A stretch of 64,000 nt of DNA from Streptococcus sp. oral taxon 056 str. F0418 (GTDB lineage Bacteria > Bacillota > Bacilli > Lactobacillales > Streptococcaceae), in NCBI RefSeq assembly GCF_000220065.1, contig NZ_AFQU01000001.1, forward strand, positions 930,001-994,000. Reading direction: 5' to 3'. Of this stretch, positions 37,123 to 45,434 are shown one piece after another. Each line of letters begins with the position of its first letter. Within the stretch, counting starts at the first letter, position 1. The notes beneath the pieces were generated by a model that saw only the letters and a program-made list of their open reading frames with translations, was not told the origin of the DNA and searched no databases. Both the position numbers and the translations under genes were made by a program.

Positions 37123-37557
37123 TTATCTTTCATTTGTAATCACGCCTTTTTTCAAAATAATATTGCCATATAGAGCTTCTTCACCTGTCTGAATGATCAA
37201 ATAAGCTTTCTCTGCTTGTTCATAGAAAGCAAAACGCTCGAATTCTTTAACGACAACGCCAGATTGGTGTTTATCCAATAAAGTCTTGTAGTCATCCCAA
37301 ATAACTGGTATAGTCGGATCTCCCGGTACTACCTGCATAAGACCCGCTTGGTAATCACTATAAGTGTCCAAAGGCAACAGAGTTAGTATAGCATCTAGTA
37401 TCGCTGGAACTCCATGACCATCACAACGAACTACGCGTTGACCAATCCGATGAGCAGGGAAGTTCGCATCAGCAATGACTACTTCATCTCCGTGACCCAT
37501 CTCCATTAGATACTTAACTAATTCTGGACTTAATATAGTTGGAATATGCTTTAACAT
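37123..37557 (-). CDS. fucU: FucU/RbsD family sugar mutarotase, probable L-fucose mutarotase
   Basis: A 144-residue enzyme that interconverts the anomers of L-fucose (or ribose) before isomerisation. The family markers are IPTILSPELVKYLMEMGHGDEVVIADANFP at the N-terminus, where the His of MGHGD is catalytic, plus AILTLLPLDTY and the C-terminal ALYGNIILKKGV. The length and the MGHGDE/ANFPAHR signature fit the FucU branch. It sits between a FucO-like gene and a decayed piece of a possible sugar kinase, but no fucose isomerase, aldolase or transporter is in the window, so the pathway here seems incomplete. Confidence 0.88.
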   Translation of the reverse strand: MLKHIPTILSPELVKYLMEMGHGDEVVIADANFPAHRIGQRVVRCDGHGVPAILDAILTLLPLDTYSDYQAGLMQVVPGDPTIPVIWDDYKTLLDKHQSGVVVKEFERFAFYEQAEKAYLIIQTGEEALYGNIILKKGVITNER

Positions 37558-37565
37558 CTAGCTTT

Positions 37566-37679
37566 CTACTTTCTATTTTCTTTAAATAATCGATATGATT
37601 GAGCCAATTCAGACTTTTCTTGTGCCTGATATTGCTTCGTTCTTTCTGATGCTTGGATAATGCTTTTCAGAGTTTTATT
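37566..37679 (-). pseudogene. C-terminal scrap of a gene, possibly a FGGY sugar kinase
   Basis: An open frame of about 37 codons ends at TAG 37566, just before fucU. It reads KTLKSIIQASERTKQYQAQE and then ELAQSYRLFKENRK. The pattern of a helix, a basic-aromatic stretch, then SYRLF resembles the ends of rhamnulo/fuculokinases. It is cut off upstream by a stop and by the 180-bp repeat at 37746. This would fit loss of a fucose kinase next to fucU; the identity is a guess. Confidence 0.35.
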
Positions 37680-37745
37680 TTTTCATGAAAGAAGAGGTAA
37701 TACTGCGTTACTTACATAGTTGAGAGAAGCCAGCTACATTCTAGT

Positions 37746-37925
37746 GAGAGTGAGACAGAAATCGGTAATTCGTTAGAATTCGATTTCGTCGTCCCACCTC
37801 CGCACAGTTGAGTTGGGCTGTAAAAGCTGATGAAATCAGCGTAGTAGAGCCCACTCAACCACTGCGTCTTACTCGACAATCCAAAGACAATTGAGAGGCT
37901 AGGACTTTTGTCCCAAACTCTTTTT
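37746..37925. repeat. 180-bp intergenic repeat, copy 1
   Basis: About 95% identical to 55745-55922 and in the same orientation. It consists of three consecutive hairpins: GAAATCG/CGATTTC framed by GTGAGAC/GTCCCAC; a long one with GTTGAGT...ACTCAAC outside, GGGCT/AGCCC in the middle and GCTGAT/ATCAGC at the tip; and GAGAGGCTaGGAC with a GTCC arm. The last hairpin is partly decayed here. It holds no believable gene. Confidence 0.85.
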
Positions 37926-38166
37926 ATTACAACAAAGGTTACTTATGCATCAAATAGTTTAACAATTGTAAAATATCACTATATGTCATAAAGTCTGATA
38001 GCCAATAAAGCCTAAAAATTTCAAGCTAAACTCATTGTCTACTAACTATTTTTTCTATCAGAAAAGCATAGAAACTTCAAAAATTAATAAAATAATCAGT
38101 CACAATCATAAATTTCTCATGAAGAAAAACTCATCATTTTTCAGTACGTCAGAGACTTCTAAATAA
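37926..38166. other. AT-rich gap with nothing recognised
   Basis: Between the repeat and the scrA terminator. No gene, promoter or repeat could be supported. Confidence 0.4.
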
Positions 38167-38203
38167 AAAAGACAGACACTTAACAAAGCATCTGCCATAT
38201 ACA
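38167..38203 (-). terminator. Terminator of scrA
   Basis: On the minus strand GGCAGATGC pairs with GTGTCTGTC through some G:T pairs, followed by TTTTTT. Confidence 0.7.
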
Positions 38204-38219
38204 CTATATTAATTAAGTT

Positions 38220-40106
38220 TTAAGCTTTTAATTCAATTACAGCATCACCTTCAGCCACTGTTTTTTCTGCTACAGGCGTAACAGAAGCGTAGTCAGCTGT
38301 ATTTGTAACGATGACCATAGTCGTATCATCTAGACCTGCTGCTGCAATTTTCTCAATTTCAAATGTTCCCAGAACATCGCCGGCTTTGACTTTATCACCT
38401 TGAGAAACTTTTTGTTCAAAACCTTCGCCGTTCATTGTAACAGTATCGATTCCGACATGAATCAAGATTTCAGCGCCATTGGCTGTTTTCAAACCATAAG
38501 CATGACCAGTTCCAAAAGCAATCGTCACTTCAGCATCAGCCGGTGCATACACTACACCTTCACTTGGCTTGATGGCAAGACCTTGTCCCATAGCACCGCT
38601 AGAGAATACAGGATCATTCACATCGCTCAAAGCTACTGTCTGACCAACGATTGGAGAAACAATCGTTTCATCTTGGAGAGTAGCCGGTACATTACCAGTT
38701 TTTTCTTCTTCGACCAGTTTTTCAGTTTCAGCTTTTTCAGTTACAGTTTCCTCATCTTCAAAACCAAACATATACGTCAAAGCAAATCCAAGTGCAAATG
38801 AAACAGCTACCATGAAAAGATATTGGAAGAGTTGTCCATTACCAATGTAAAGCATTGTACCTGGGATGATAGTGATACCATTACCAGTACCAGCAAGTCC
38901 AAGGAGAGATGCTAAACCACCACCAATTGCACCAGCAATCAATGAAAGGAAGAATGGTTTGCGGTAACGTAAGTTAACCCCGAAGATAGCCGGTTCTGTA
39001 ATACCAAGGAAAGCAGAAAGAGCAGCTGGGAAAGCAAGAGTTTTTAGTTTAGGATTTTTCGTTTTCACACCAACAGCAACAGTTGCAGCACCTTGAGCGG
39101 TCATAGCTGCAGTGATGATAGCATTGAATGGGTTAACATGGTCAGCAGCAAGTAATTGCACTTCAAGCAAGTTGAAGATATGGTGAACACCTGATACGAC
39201 GATCAATTGATGAACTCCACCAATCACTAAACCACCTAAACCAAGCGGCAAAGCAAGAATTGCTTTTGTTCCAAATAAAATATAGTTTTCAACAACGTGG
39301 AATACTGGTCCGATGACGAATAGTCCAAGGATAGACATGACCAAAAGTGTAACAAATGGTGTCACCAAGAGATCCAAGACATCTGGTACAACCTTGCGGA
39401 GAGTTTTTTCAAACTTAGCTCCGACAACACCGATAATGAAGGCTGGAAGGACTGACCCTTGCAAACCAACAACAGGGATGAAGCCAAAAAATTTCATGGC
39501 AGTCACTTCACCACCTGATGCTACTGCCCAAGCGTTTGGAAGTGAACCAGATACCAGCATCATACCAAGGACGATACCAACAGCTGGATTTCCACCAAAT
39601 ACACGGAAAGTTGACCAAACAACCAAACCTGGCAAGATGATAAAGGCTGTATCCGTAAGGATTTCTGTATAGGTCTTCACATCATCTGGAAGCGTCATTC
39701 CAAGAGCGTTTAAAAGTCCTCGAACACCCATGAAAAGACCTGTCGCTACGATAACAGGAATAATTGGAACGAAGACGTCACCAAATGTACGGATGGCACG
39801 CTGAAACCAATTCCCTTGCTTGGCTGCTTCTGCTTTCATATCATCTTTTGATGATGTCGGCAAGCCAAGTGCAACGACTTCATCATACATCTTATTGACA
39901 GTACCAGTACCGAAGATAATCTGATATTGACCTGAGTTAAAGAAAGCACCTTGAACTTTTTCTAAGTTTTCAATAGCTTCCTTGTTAATTTTTGCTTCGT
40001 CTTTGACCATCACGCGTAGACGAGTCGCACAGTGAGCAACACTGTTGACATTCTCACATCCACCAAGAGCGTCAACGACTGCTTTTGCAATGTCTCTATT
40101 TTCCAT
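38220..40106 (-). CDS. scrA: Sucrose-specific PTS transporter, EIIBCA
   Basis: A 628-residue membrane protein that imports and phosphorylates sucrose to sucrose-6-phosphate. Domains in order: EIIB with the phospho-cysteine (VNSVAHCATRLRVMV, residue 26), EIIC with about ten membrane segments (about 110-455), a charged linker (EDEETVTEKAETEKLVEEEK), and EIIA with the active histidine in ILIHVGIDTV (about 555). The identity as the sucrose system rests on the divergent scrB and scrR genes. Its promoter region carries ScrR/CcpA-like sites, and the order scrA, scrB-scrR matches oral streptococci. Confidence 0.93.
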   Translation of the reverse strand: MENRDIAKAVVDALGGCENVNSVAHCATRLRVMVKDEAKINKEAIENLEKVQGAFFNSGQYQIIFGTGTVNKMYDEVVALGLPTSSKDDMKAEAAKQGNWFQRAIRTFGDVFVPIIPVIVATGLFMGVRGLLNALGMTLPDDVKTYTEILTDTAFIILPGLVVWSTFRVFGGNPAVGIVLGMMLVSGSLPNAWAVASGGEVTAMKFFGFIPVVGLQGSVLPAFIIGVVGAKFEKTLRKVVPDVLDLLVTPFVTLLVMSILGLFVIGPVFHVVENYILFGTKAILALPLGLGGLVIGGVHQLIVVSGVHHIFNLLEVQLLAADHVNPFNAIITAAMTAQGAATVAVGVKTKNPKLKTLAFPAALSAFLGITEPAIFGVNLRYRKPFFLSLIAGAIGGGLASLLGLAGTGNGITIIPGTMLYIGNGQLFQYLFMVAVSFALGFALTYMFGFEDEETVTEKAETEKLVEEEKTGNVPATLQDETIVSPIVGQTVALSDVNDPVFSSGAMGQGLAIKPSEGVVYAPADAEVTIAFGTGHAYGLKTANGAEILIHVGIDTVTMNGEGFEQKVSQGDKVKAGDVLGTFEIEKIAAAGLDDTTMVIVTNTADYASVTPVAEKTVAEGDAVIELKA

Positions 40107-40130
40107 TAGATCTCCTTAAAAATTAAGTTT

Positions 40131-40259
40131 TGTAAGCGATTTTATCACTTCTACGCTTATTATTCTAACATGTTTTAAAAATATGTCAAGCGTTTTGCAG
40201 AATATTTGCTTTTTTGTGGGTTAAATGTTGATTTTTTAGGCGAAAACGTTTACTATAGT
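40131..40259. promoter_or_regulatory. Divergent scrA/scrB promoters with operator-like sites
   Basis: For scrA (minus strand) TTGACA at 40189-40184 and TAGAAT at 40167-40162 have a 16-base spacer. GCAAAACGCTTGACA overlaps its -35 box, and TGTAAGCGATTTTA at 40132-40145 lies downstream. For scrB (plus strand) the -10 box is TACTAT/TATAGT at 40251-40259, and GCGAAAACGTTTAC at 40240-40253 lies over it. These resemble ScrR or CcpA (cre) operators. Confidence 0.75.
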
Positions 40260-40292
40260 AATAAGAAATAATCTGATTCGGAGGGAAAAAGA

Positions 40293-41747
40293 TTGGTTTG
40301 GACTACTGAACAACGCTATAGACGTTATGAAGACTGGACTCAGAAAGAGATACAACATATCAAAGACAACATCGCTAAATCTCCTTGGCGGGCCACCTAT
40401 CATGTAGAGCCTCAAACAGGCCTTCTTAATGATCCAAATGGCTTTTCATATTTCGATGGCAAGTGGGTGGTTTTCTACCAAAACTTTCCTTTCGGAGCAG
40501 CTCACGGTCTCAAGTGCTGGGTCCAGATGGAAAGTGACGACCTAGTTCACTTCACGGAAACTGGTCTTCGAGTGCTGCCAGATACTTCTCTGGACAGCCA
40601 CGGTGCCTACTCAGGCTCTGCCATGCAGTTTGACGACAAGCTCTTTCTCTTCTACACCGGCAACGTTCGTGATGAGAATTGGGTGCGTCACCCCTATCAG
40701 ATTGGTGCCTTGTTAGATAAATCAGGTAAGCTCGAAAAAATTGACAAGGTCTTGATTGAACAACCTGCTGAAGCCACTGACCACTTCCGCGATCCGCAGA
40801 TTTTCAACTACAAAGGGCAATTCTATGCCATTGTCGGTGGGCAAAATCTAGACAAGCAAGGCTATGTCAAGCTGTACAAGGCTGTTGATAATGACTATAC
40901 CAACTGGGAAGTAGTCGGCGATTTAGACTTCGCCAATGACAAGACAGCCTATATGATGGAGTGTCCTAATCTAGTCTTTATCAATGACCAGCCAGTCCTG
41001 CTTTATTGTCCTCAAGGTTTGTCTAAGGACGTGCTGGATTATGGCAACATTTATCCAAACATGTATAAAATAGGTCAAACGTTTGACATAAGCAAAGCTG
41101 CTATGATTGATCCTAGCCCCATCCAAAATCTGGACTATGGTTTCGACTGCTATGCTACCCAAGCTTTTAACGCACCTGACGGTCGTGCACTCGCTGTCAG
41201 CTGGCTAGGCTTGCCTGATGTGGAATACCCATCTGACCGCTTCAACCATCAAGGAGTCTTCTCTCTCGTCAAAGAATTGACTTTGAAAGACAATAAACTC
41301 TACCAGTACCCAGTACCTGCTATCAAGGATTTGCGAGCAGAATCTCAGCCTTTCACTGCTCTGACAGAAAGCAAGAACAGCTATGAACTAGAGCTGAATC
41401 TCGCTACAGATACCGAACACGAAATCGTCCTCTTTGCAGACAAGGACGGCAAGGGCCTACGCATCAACTTCGACCTCAAAGCAGGTCAAGTGACCGTTGA
41501 CCGCAGTCAGGCTGGTGAGCCATTCGCTCTGGACTTCGGAACCAGCCGAAGCTGTGATATTGACAAAGAAGCAACGAGTGCTACTATCTTCATCGATAAA
41601 TCGATTTTTGAAATTTTCATCAATAAAGGAGAGAAAGTATTTTCCGGCCGTGTCTTCCCGAGAGAAGAGCAGACAGGCATTACCATTACCAAGGGTAATC
41701 CAACCGGTACTTACTATGAATTAGATTATGGTCGCAAAGCTAACTGA
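40293..41747 (+). CDS. scrB: Sucrose-6-phosphate hydrolase
   Basis: A GH32 enzyme of 484 residues that splits sucrose-6-phosphate into glucose-6-phosphate and fructose in the cytoplasm. The five-bladed propeller carries the family motifs: LLNDPNGF with the nucleophile Asp (about 48), the FRDPQIF motif (about 165) and MECPNL with the acid/base Glu (about 215). A C-terminal beta sandwich follows (SIFEIFINKGEKVFSGRVFP). The start is a TTG at 40293 with GGAGGGA six bases upstream. It overlaps scrR by 20 bases, so the two are translated together. Confidence 0.96.
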   Translation: MVWTTEQRYRRYEDWTQKEIQHIKDNIAKSPWRATYHVEPQTGLLNDPNGFSYFDGKWVVFYQNFPFGAAHGLKCWVQMESDDLVHFTETGLRVLPDTSLDSHGAYSGSAMQFDDKLFLFYTGNVRDENWVRHPYQIGALLDKSGKLEKIDKVLIEQPAEATDHFRDPQIFNYKGQFYAIVGGQNLDKQGYVKLYKAVDNDYTNWEVVGDLDFANDKTAYMMECPNLVFINDQPVLLYCPQGLSKDVLDYGNIYPNMYKIGQTFDISKAAMIDPSPIQNLDYGFDCYATQAFNAPDGRALAVSWLGLPDVEYPSDRFNHQGVFSLVKELTLKDNKLYQYPVPAIKDLRAESQPFTALTESKNSYELELNLATDTEHEIVLFADKDGKGLRINFDLKAGQVTVDRSQAGEPFALDFGTSRSCDIDKEATSATIFIDKSIFEIFINKGEKVFSGRVFPREEQTGITITKGNPTGTYYELDYGRKAN

Positions 41748-42693
41748 TGTAGCAAAACTTGCAGGAGTCAGCCCAACAACTGTTTCCCGCGTCATCAACA
41801 GAAAAGGCTACTTATCCGACAAAACGATTTCTAAGGTTGAGGCAGCCATGCGAGAATTGGCCTACAAGCCTAACAATCTGGCGCGCAGCCTCCAAGGAAA
41901 ATCAGCCAAGCTAATTGGACTTATTTTCCCTAATATCAGTAATGTCTTTTACGCAGAATTGATTGGTAAACTGGAGCATGAACTCTTTAAACAAGGCTAT
42001 AAAACCATCATCTGCAATAGTGAGCATGACTCTGACAAGGAGCGTGAATACCTTGAGATGTTGGAAGCCAACCAGGTGGATGGCATCATATCTGGCAGCC
42101 ACAATCTAGGCATCGAGGACTACAATCGCGTGACTGCGCCTATCATTGCCTTTGACCGCAATCTTTCGCCGGATATTCCTGTCGTCTCTTCAGACAACTT
42201 CGAAGGCGGAGTGCTGGCAGCTCAGACCTTGGTCAAGGCTGGAGCGCAAAACATCATCATGATTACTGGCAATGACAATTCCAACTCGCCAACTGGCCTG
42301 CGCCACGCCGGCTTCGCTTCCGTCCTGCCAGACGCACCTATTATCAATGTATCCAGTGATTTTTCTCCGATCCGAAAGGAAATGGAAATCAAGCAAATCC
42401 TCAGTCAAACTAAGCCCGATGCTATTTTTGCTTCAGATGATTTGACAGCTATCTTAATTATGAAAGTCGCTCAGGAACTGGACATCCAGATTCCCAAAGA
42501 TTTAAAAATCATTGGTTACGACGGCACTTACTTTGTAGAGAACTACTACCCTCAGCTAGCAACTATTAAACAACCCTTGCAAGATATAGCCTGTCTCTCT
42601 GTTGACTTGCTTCTTAAAAAAATTGCTGGTCAAGAAGTTCAGACGACTGGTTATTTCCTTCCCGTCAGCCTCTTGCCCGGGAAAAGCATCTGA
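41728..42693 (+). CDS. scrR: Sucrose operon repressor
   Basis: A 321-residue LacI-family repressor. The HTH is KLTDVAKLAGVSPTTVSRVI, the hinge is PNNLARSLQGKSAKLIGLIFP, and the effector domain ends with VSLLPGKSI. The start ATG lies inside the end of scrB. The effector in characterised ScrR proteins is fructose or a related product of sucrose use. Likely targets are the operator-like sites in the scrA/scrB gap. Confidence 0.93.
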   Translation: MVAKLTDVAKLAGVSPTTVSRVINRKGYLSDKTISKVEAAMRELAYKPNNLARSLQGKSAKLIGLIFPNISNVFYAELIGKLEHELFKQGYKTIICNSEHDSDKEREYLEMLEANQVDGIISGSHNLGIEDYNRVTAPIIAFDRNLSPDIPVVSSDNFEGGVLAAQTLVKAGAQNIIMITGNDNSNSPTGLRHAGFASVLPDAPIINVSSDFSPIRKEMEIKQILSQTKPDAIFASDDLTAILIMKVAQELDIQIPKDLKIIGYDGTYFVENYYPQLATIKQPLQDIACLSVDLLLKKIAGQEVQTTGYFLPVSLLPGKSI

Positions 42694-42706
42694 TTTTCAC
42701 AGAACG

Positions 42707-42740
42707 AAAAAAGAACTTCCAAAATGGAAGTTCTTTTTTT
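42707..42740. terminator. Bidirectional terminator between scrR and nusB
   Basis: AAAAAAGAACTTCC pairs with GGAAGTTCTTTTTTT around a 5-base loop, between convergent genes. Confidence 0.92.
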
Positions 42741-42775
42741 ATATTATCCTCTAGACTTCTTACTCAGCCTATTTG

Positions 42776-43198
42776 TTACTCCTCAGTCACAAACTGACTC
42801 AAAATTCCATTAACAAATTTACTTGATTTTTCATCTGAGAATTTTTTTGCTAACTCAATCGCTTCATTGATAGCAACAAGCTGCGGTGTCTCATCATATT
42901 CTAGTAGCTCATATAAGCCTAAGCGTAAAATACTTTTTTCCACGAGTGTTAAACGCTCCAAAGCCCAACCTTTTTTTAAGTGTTGGCGAATTTTGTCATC
43001 CAACTCAATCTTTGATTGCATCACACCATTGACTAAATTGAGCAAAAAGACTGGCAACTCGACTTGTTCTTCTTCCTTATCATGTAGATAAGCAAAGCGA
43101 CAGGCCTCCACTATATCACCATCATACTCTAAACTCATTATCGCTTGGAATGCTCTTTCACGTAAATCACGTCTTGAGTCTGCTATCACCTTACTCAT
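42776..43198 (-). CDS. nusB: Transcription antitermination factor NusB
   Basis: A 140-residue all-helical RNA-binding protein that works with NusE (S10) in rRNA antitermination. [20 protein letters not shown] at the start and [40 protein letters not shown] at the end are standard NusB blocks; the quoted end is given in two adjoining parts of the same region. I use the ATG at 43198 with GAGGA eight bases upstream; it overlaps the stop of the Asp23-like gene. The order efp, asp23-like, nusB is typical for streptococci. Confidence 0.95.
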   Translation of the reverse strand: MSKVIADSRRDLRERAFQAIMSLEYDGDIVEACRFAYLHDKEEEQVELPVFLLNLVNGVMQSKIELDDKIRQHLKKGWALERLTLVEKSILRLGLYELLEYDETPQLVAINEAIELAKKFSDEKSSKFVNGILSQFVTEE

Positions 43199-43580
43199 TA
43201 AGGAAGTCCTCATCAAATAAATCTACCAAATCAGGTTTTGGAGACTTTTCAGGAACAATACCTGCAACGTGGACATTGACAGCTGACAAAGTTACATCAG
43301 CCATATCATGAACGGCACTTTTCACAGCTTTTTGGATAGCCATAGCGACTGTTGGTACTCCAACACCGTACTCCAAGTAAAGATATATATCGACAGTTAC
43401 ATCGCCATTATCCGCAGTGTGAAGATAAACACCACGACCCAAAGAACGCATAGACAAGCTATCTGACATGCTCTTATTCGCAAAAGAGTAGACTCCATCC
43501 ACCTTTGCTGTTGCAATCGCAATGATTTTCTCCAAAACGCGTGGCGCAATAACAATCTCACCTAGTTGTTCAGTTGCCAT
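43191..43580 (-). CDS. Asp23/Gls24 family protein (housekeeping copy)
   Basis: A 129-residue cytoplasmic protein of the Asp23 family ([40 protein letters not shown]). It lacks the long charged tail of the Gls24-type protein at 5177. It sits between efp (19 bases away) and nusB (overlapping), a position conserved in Firmicutes, which suggests a constitutive role. The function of this copy is not established. Confidence 0.9.
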   Translation of the reverse strand: MATEQLGEIVIAPRVLEKIIAIATAKVDGVYSFANKSMSDSLSMRSLGRGVYLHTADNGDVTVDIYLYLEYGVGVPTVAMAIQKAVKSAVHDMADVTLSAVNVHVAGIVPEKSPKPDLVDLFDEDFLNE

Positions 43581-43599
43581 AGTGATTACCTCTTCTAAA

Positions 43600-44160
43600 T
43601 TATGCGCGAGAAACGTATGTTCCTTCTGCAGTGTTGATGATCAATTTTTGTCCAACTTCAATAAAGTCTGGAACGTTAACGACAAGACCAGTTTCAAGAG
43701 TAGCTGGTTTACCAGAACCAGTTACAGTAGCACCCTTGATTGATGGTTGAGTTTCAGTTACAACTAATTCAACAGTTGTTGGTACTGTCACACCAATCAC
43801 TTCGCTTCCATAGAACTGGATTTTTACGTCAGAGTTTTCAAGGATGTATTTCAATTCATCTTCAACATTGACTACTGGAATTTCATATTGGTCATAGGTT
43901 TCAGTATTCATGAAGTAAGCAGTGTCATCCATTTGGTACAAGTATTGAGCTGGTACAGTTTCAATAATAGCTTGCTCAAATTTTTCTTCAGGGCGGTAGC
44001 TAGTATCAAAAGTTGAGCCTGTACGAACATCGCGCAGTTTCATACGCATAATCGTATTTCCCTTACCTGGTTTGTGGTGGCTCGCTTCCAAAACGCGGAT
44101 TAATTTTCCATCAGCTGTTTCAAATGTCATTCCAGCTTTCAGCTTACTTGCTTCAATCAT
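43600..44160 (-). CDS. efp: Elongation factor P
   Basis: A three-domain translation factor of 186 residues that relieves ribosome stalling at proline runs. The N-terminal KOW-like domain has the loop [18 protein letters not shown], with the Lys at the place that is modified in many bacteria. The OB domains include [31 protein letters not shown], of which the central part is diagnostic. The ATG at 44160 follows AAAGAGGTAAA. Confidence 0.97.
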   Translation of the reverse strand: MIEASKLKAGMTFETADGKLIRVLEASHHKPGKGNTIMRMKLRDVRTGSTFDTSYRPEEKFEQAIIETVPAQYLYQMDDTAYFMNTETYDQYEIPVVNVEDELKYILENSDVKIQFYGSEVIGVTVPTTVELVVTETQPSIKGATVTGSGKPATLETGLVVNVPDFIEVGQKLIINTAEGTYVSRA

Positions 44161-44220
44161 TTGTTTTTACCTCTTTTTAAAATAATTTACTCTTTATTGT
44201 ATCATAAAGCCTGATAATTC

Positions 44221-45282
44221 TCAAATAACAATCAACTCTTTTGGTGCAAGAGTTAAGACTTCACAGCCTTTTTCGGTAATAAGGAGATCGTCTTCAATAC
44301 GGACACCGTATTTGCCGTCTAGATAAATACCCGGCTCATCGGTCAGGACCATGCCTGCCTCAATCGGCTCTTCTGACTTGCCGAAGTAAGGAATCTCATG
44401 GATATCCAACCCCATACCATGCCCAATCCCATGACTAAAGTAAGGACCATATCCAGCATCATTGATAATCTGCCGCGGAATCCGATCAAAATCAATCCGG
44501 CTAAGCCCAGCCTTGGCTACTTCTATCAGGGCTTGATTGCTGCGCAGAACAATATCATAAATCTCCCGCTCCTCGTCCGTCACCTGTCCCACATGAACAG
44601 TCCGCGTCATATCACTGACATAGTGATTGTAGTAGCAACCAAAGTCCATGGTCAGGGTTTCACCCTTTTGAATGACCTTGTCACTAGCCACACCATGCGG
44701 CATAGCAGAGCGGTAGCCTGAAGCGATGATGAAGTCAAAGGAAGCGCCTGAAGCACCTAGCTGTCGCATACGGGCATCTAAAAAGTTCATCACAGCTAGC
44801 TCAGTCGTCTCACCAGGCTTGATAAAGTCCAGCACATCTAGGAAGGCTTGGTCTGAAATCTGACAAGCCTTGCGAATGGTCGCAATTTCGTGCTCATCTT
44901 TAATCATGCGCAGATTTTCAATAAAACCTGTCATAGGAACCAGCTCGTAAGCCGAGAAGACACTTTCCAGCATTTTGAAGTAGGCATAGGAAATCTCATC
45001 ATCAAAACCAATTTTTTGCAGTTTGTCGCCAGCTATGATTTTAGCAATCTCGCTAAGTGGATCACGTGTTTCCACAATATCAAATCCCTGAACCACTCCC
45101 TTAGCAATCAACGTATAACGCGCATCCGTCAGGAAAATACGGCGAGTCTTACTGATAAAAACCGTCGCTTCTGTTCCGCTGAAACCAGTCAGATAGTAAA
45201 TATTTTTCAGATTGGTTACTAAAACAGCATCGCAGTCTGTCTGAGCTAATGCTGCTTCAAACTTTTCAACTCTTGATAACAT
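44221..45282 (-). CDS. M24 family Xaa-Pro peptidase
   Basis: A 353-residue metallopeptidase that cleaves next to proline. An N-terminal creatinase-like domain (about 1-125) precedes the pita-bread catalytic domain with metal ligands in TMDFGCYYNHYVSDMTRTVHVG, the HGIGHGMGLDIHE motif, TDEPGIYLDGKYG and VRIEDDLLIT. The true start is the ATG at 45282 with GGAGGTG just upstream, which removes 37 unsupported residues of the longer frame. It is followed by efp, as in other streptococci, and both could limit trouble from proline-rich peptides. Confidence 0.93.
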   Translation of the reverse strand: MLSRVEKFEAALAQTDCDAVLVTNLKNIYYLTGFSGTEATVFISKTRRIFLTDARYTLIAKGVVQGFDIVETRDPLSEIAKIIAGDKLQKIGFDDEISYAYFKMLESVFSAYELVPMTGFIENLRMIKDEHEIATIRKACQISDQAFLDVLDFIKPGETTELAVMNFLDARMRQLGASGASFDFIIASGYRSAMPHGVASDKVIQKGETLTMDFGCYYNHYVSDMTRTVHVGQVTDEEREIYDIVLRSNQALIEVAKAGLSRIDFDRIPRQIINDAGYGPYFSHGIGHGMGLDIHEIPYFGKSEEPIEAGMVLTDEPGIYLDGKYGVRIEDDLLITEKGCEVLTLAPKELIVI

Positions 45283-45390
45283 GAGGCACCTCCATGAAAT
45301 AACTATGTTTATTATATCAAAAAACCAGCCAAATAGGACATTTTTTAACAAGGCACACCTAAGGCTTAGAATCCGACGAGCATTCTCTGA

Positions 45391-45430
45391 CATGAAAAAT
45401 CCCTATTTGTAATATCAAACAGGGATTTGA
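45391..45430 (-). terminator. Terminator of uvrA
   Basis: On the minus strand AAATCCCTgTTTG pairs with CAAAtAGGGATTT, followed by TTTC. Confidence 0.8.
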
Positions 45431-45434
45431 TGAA

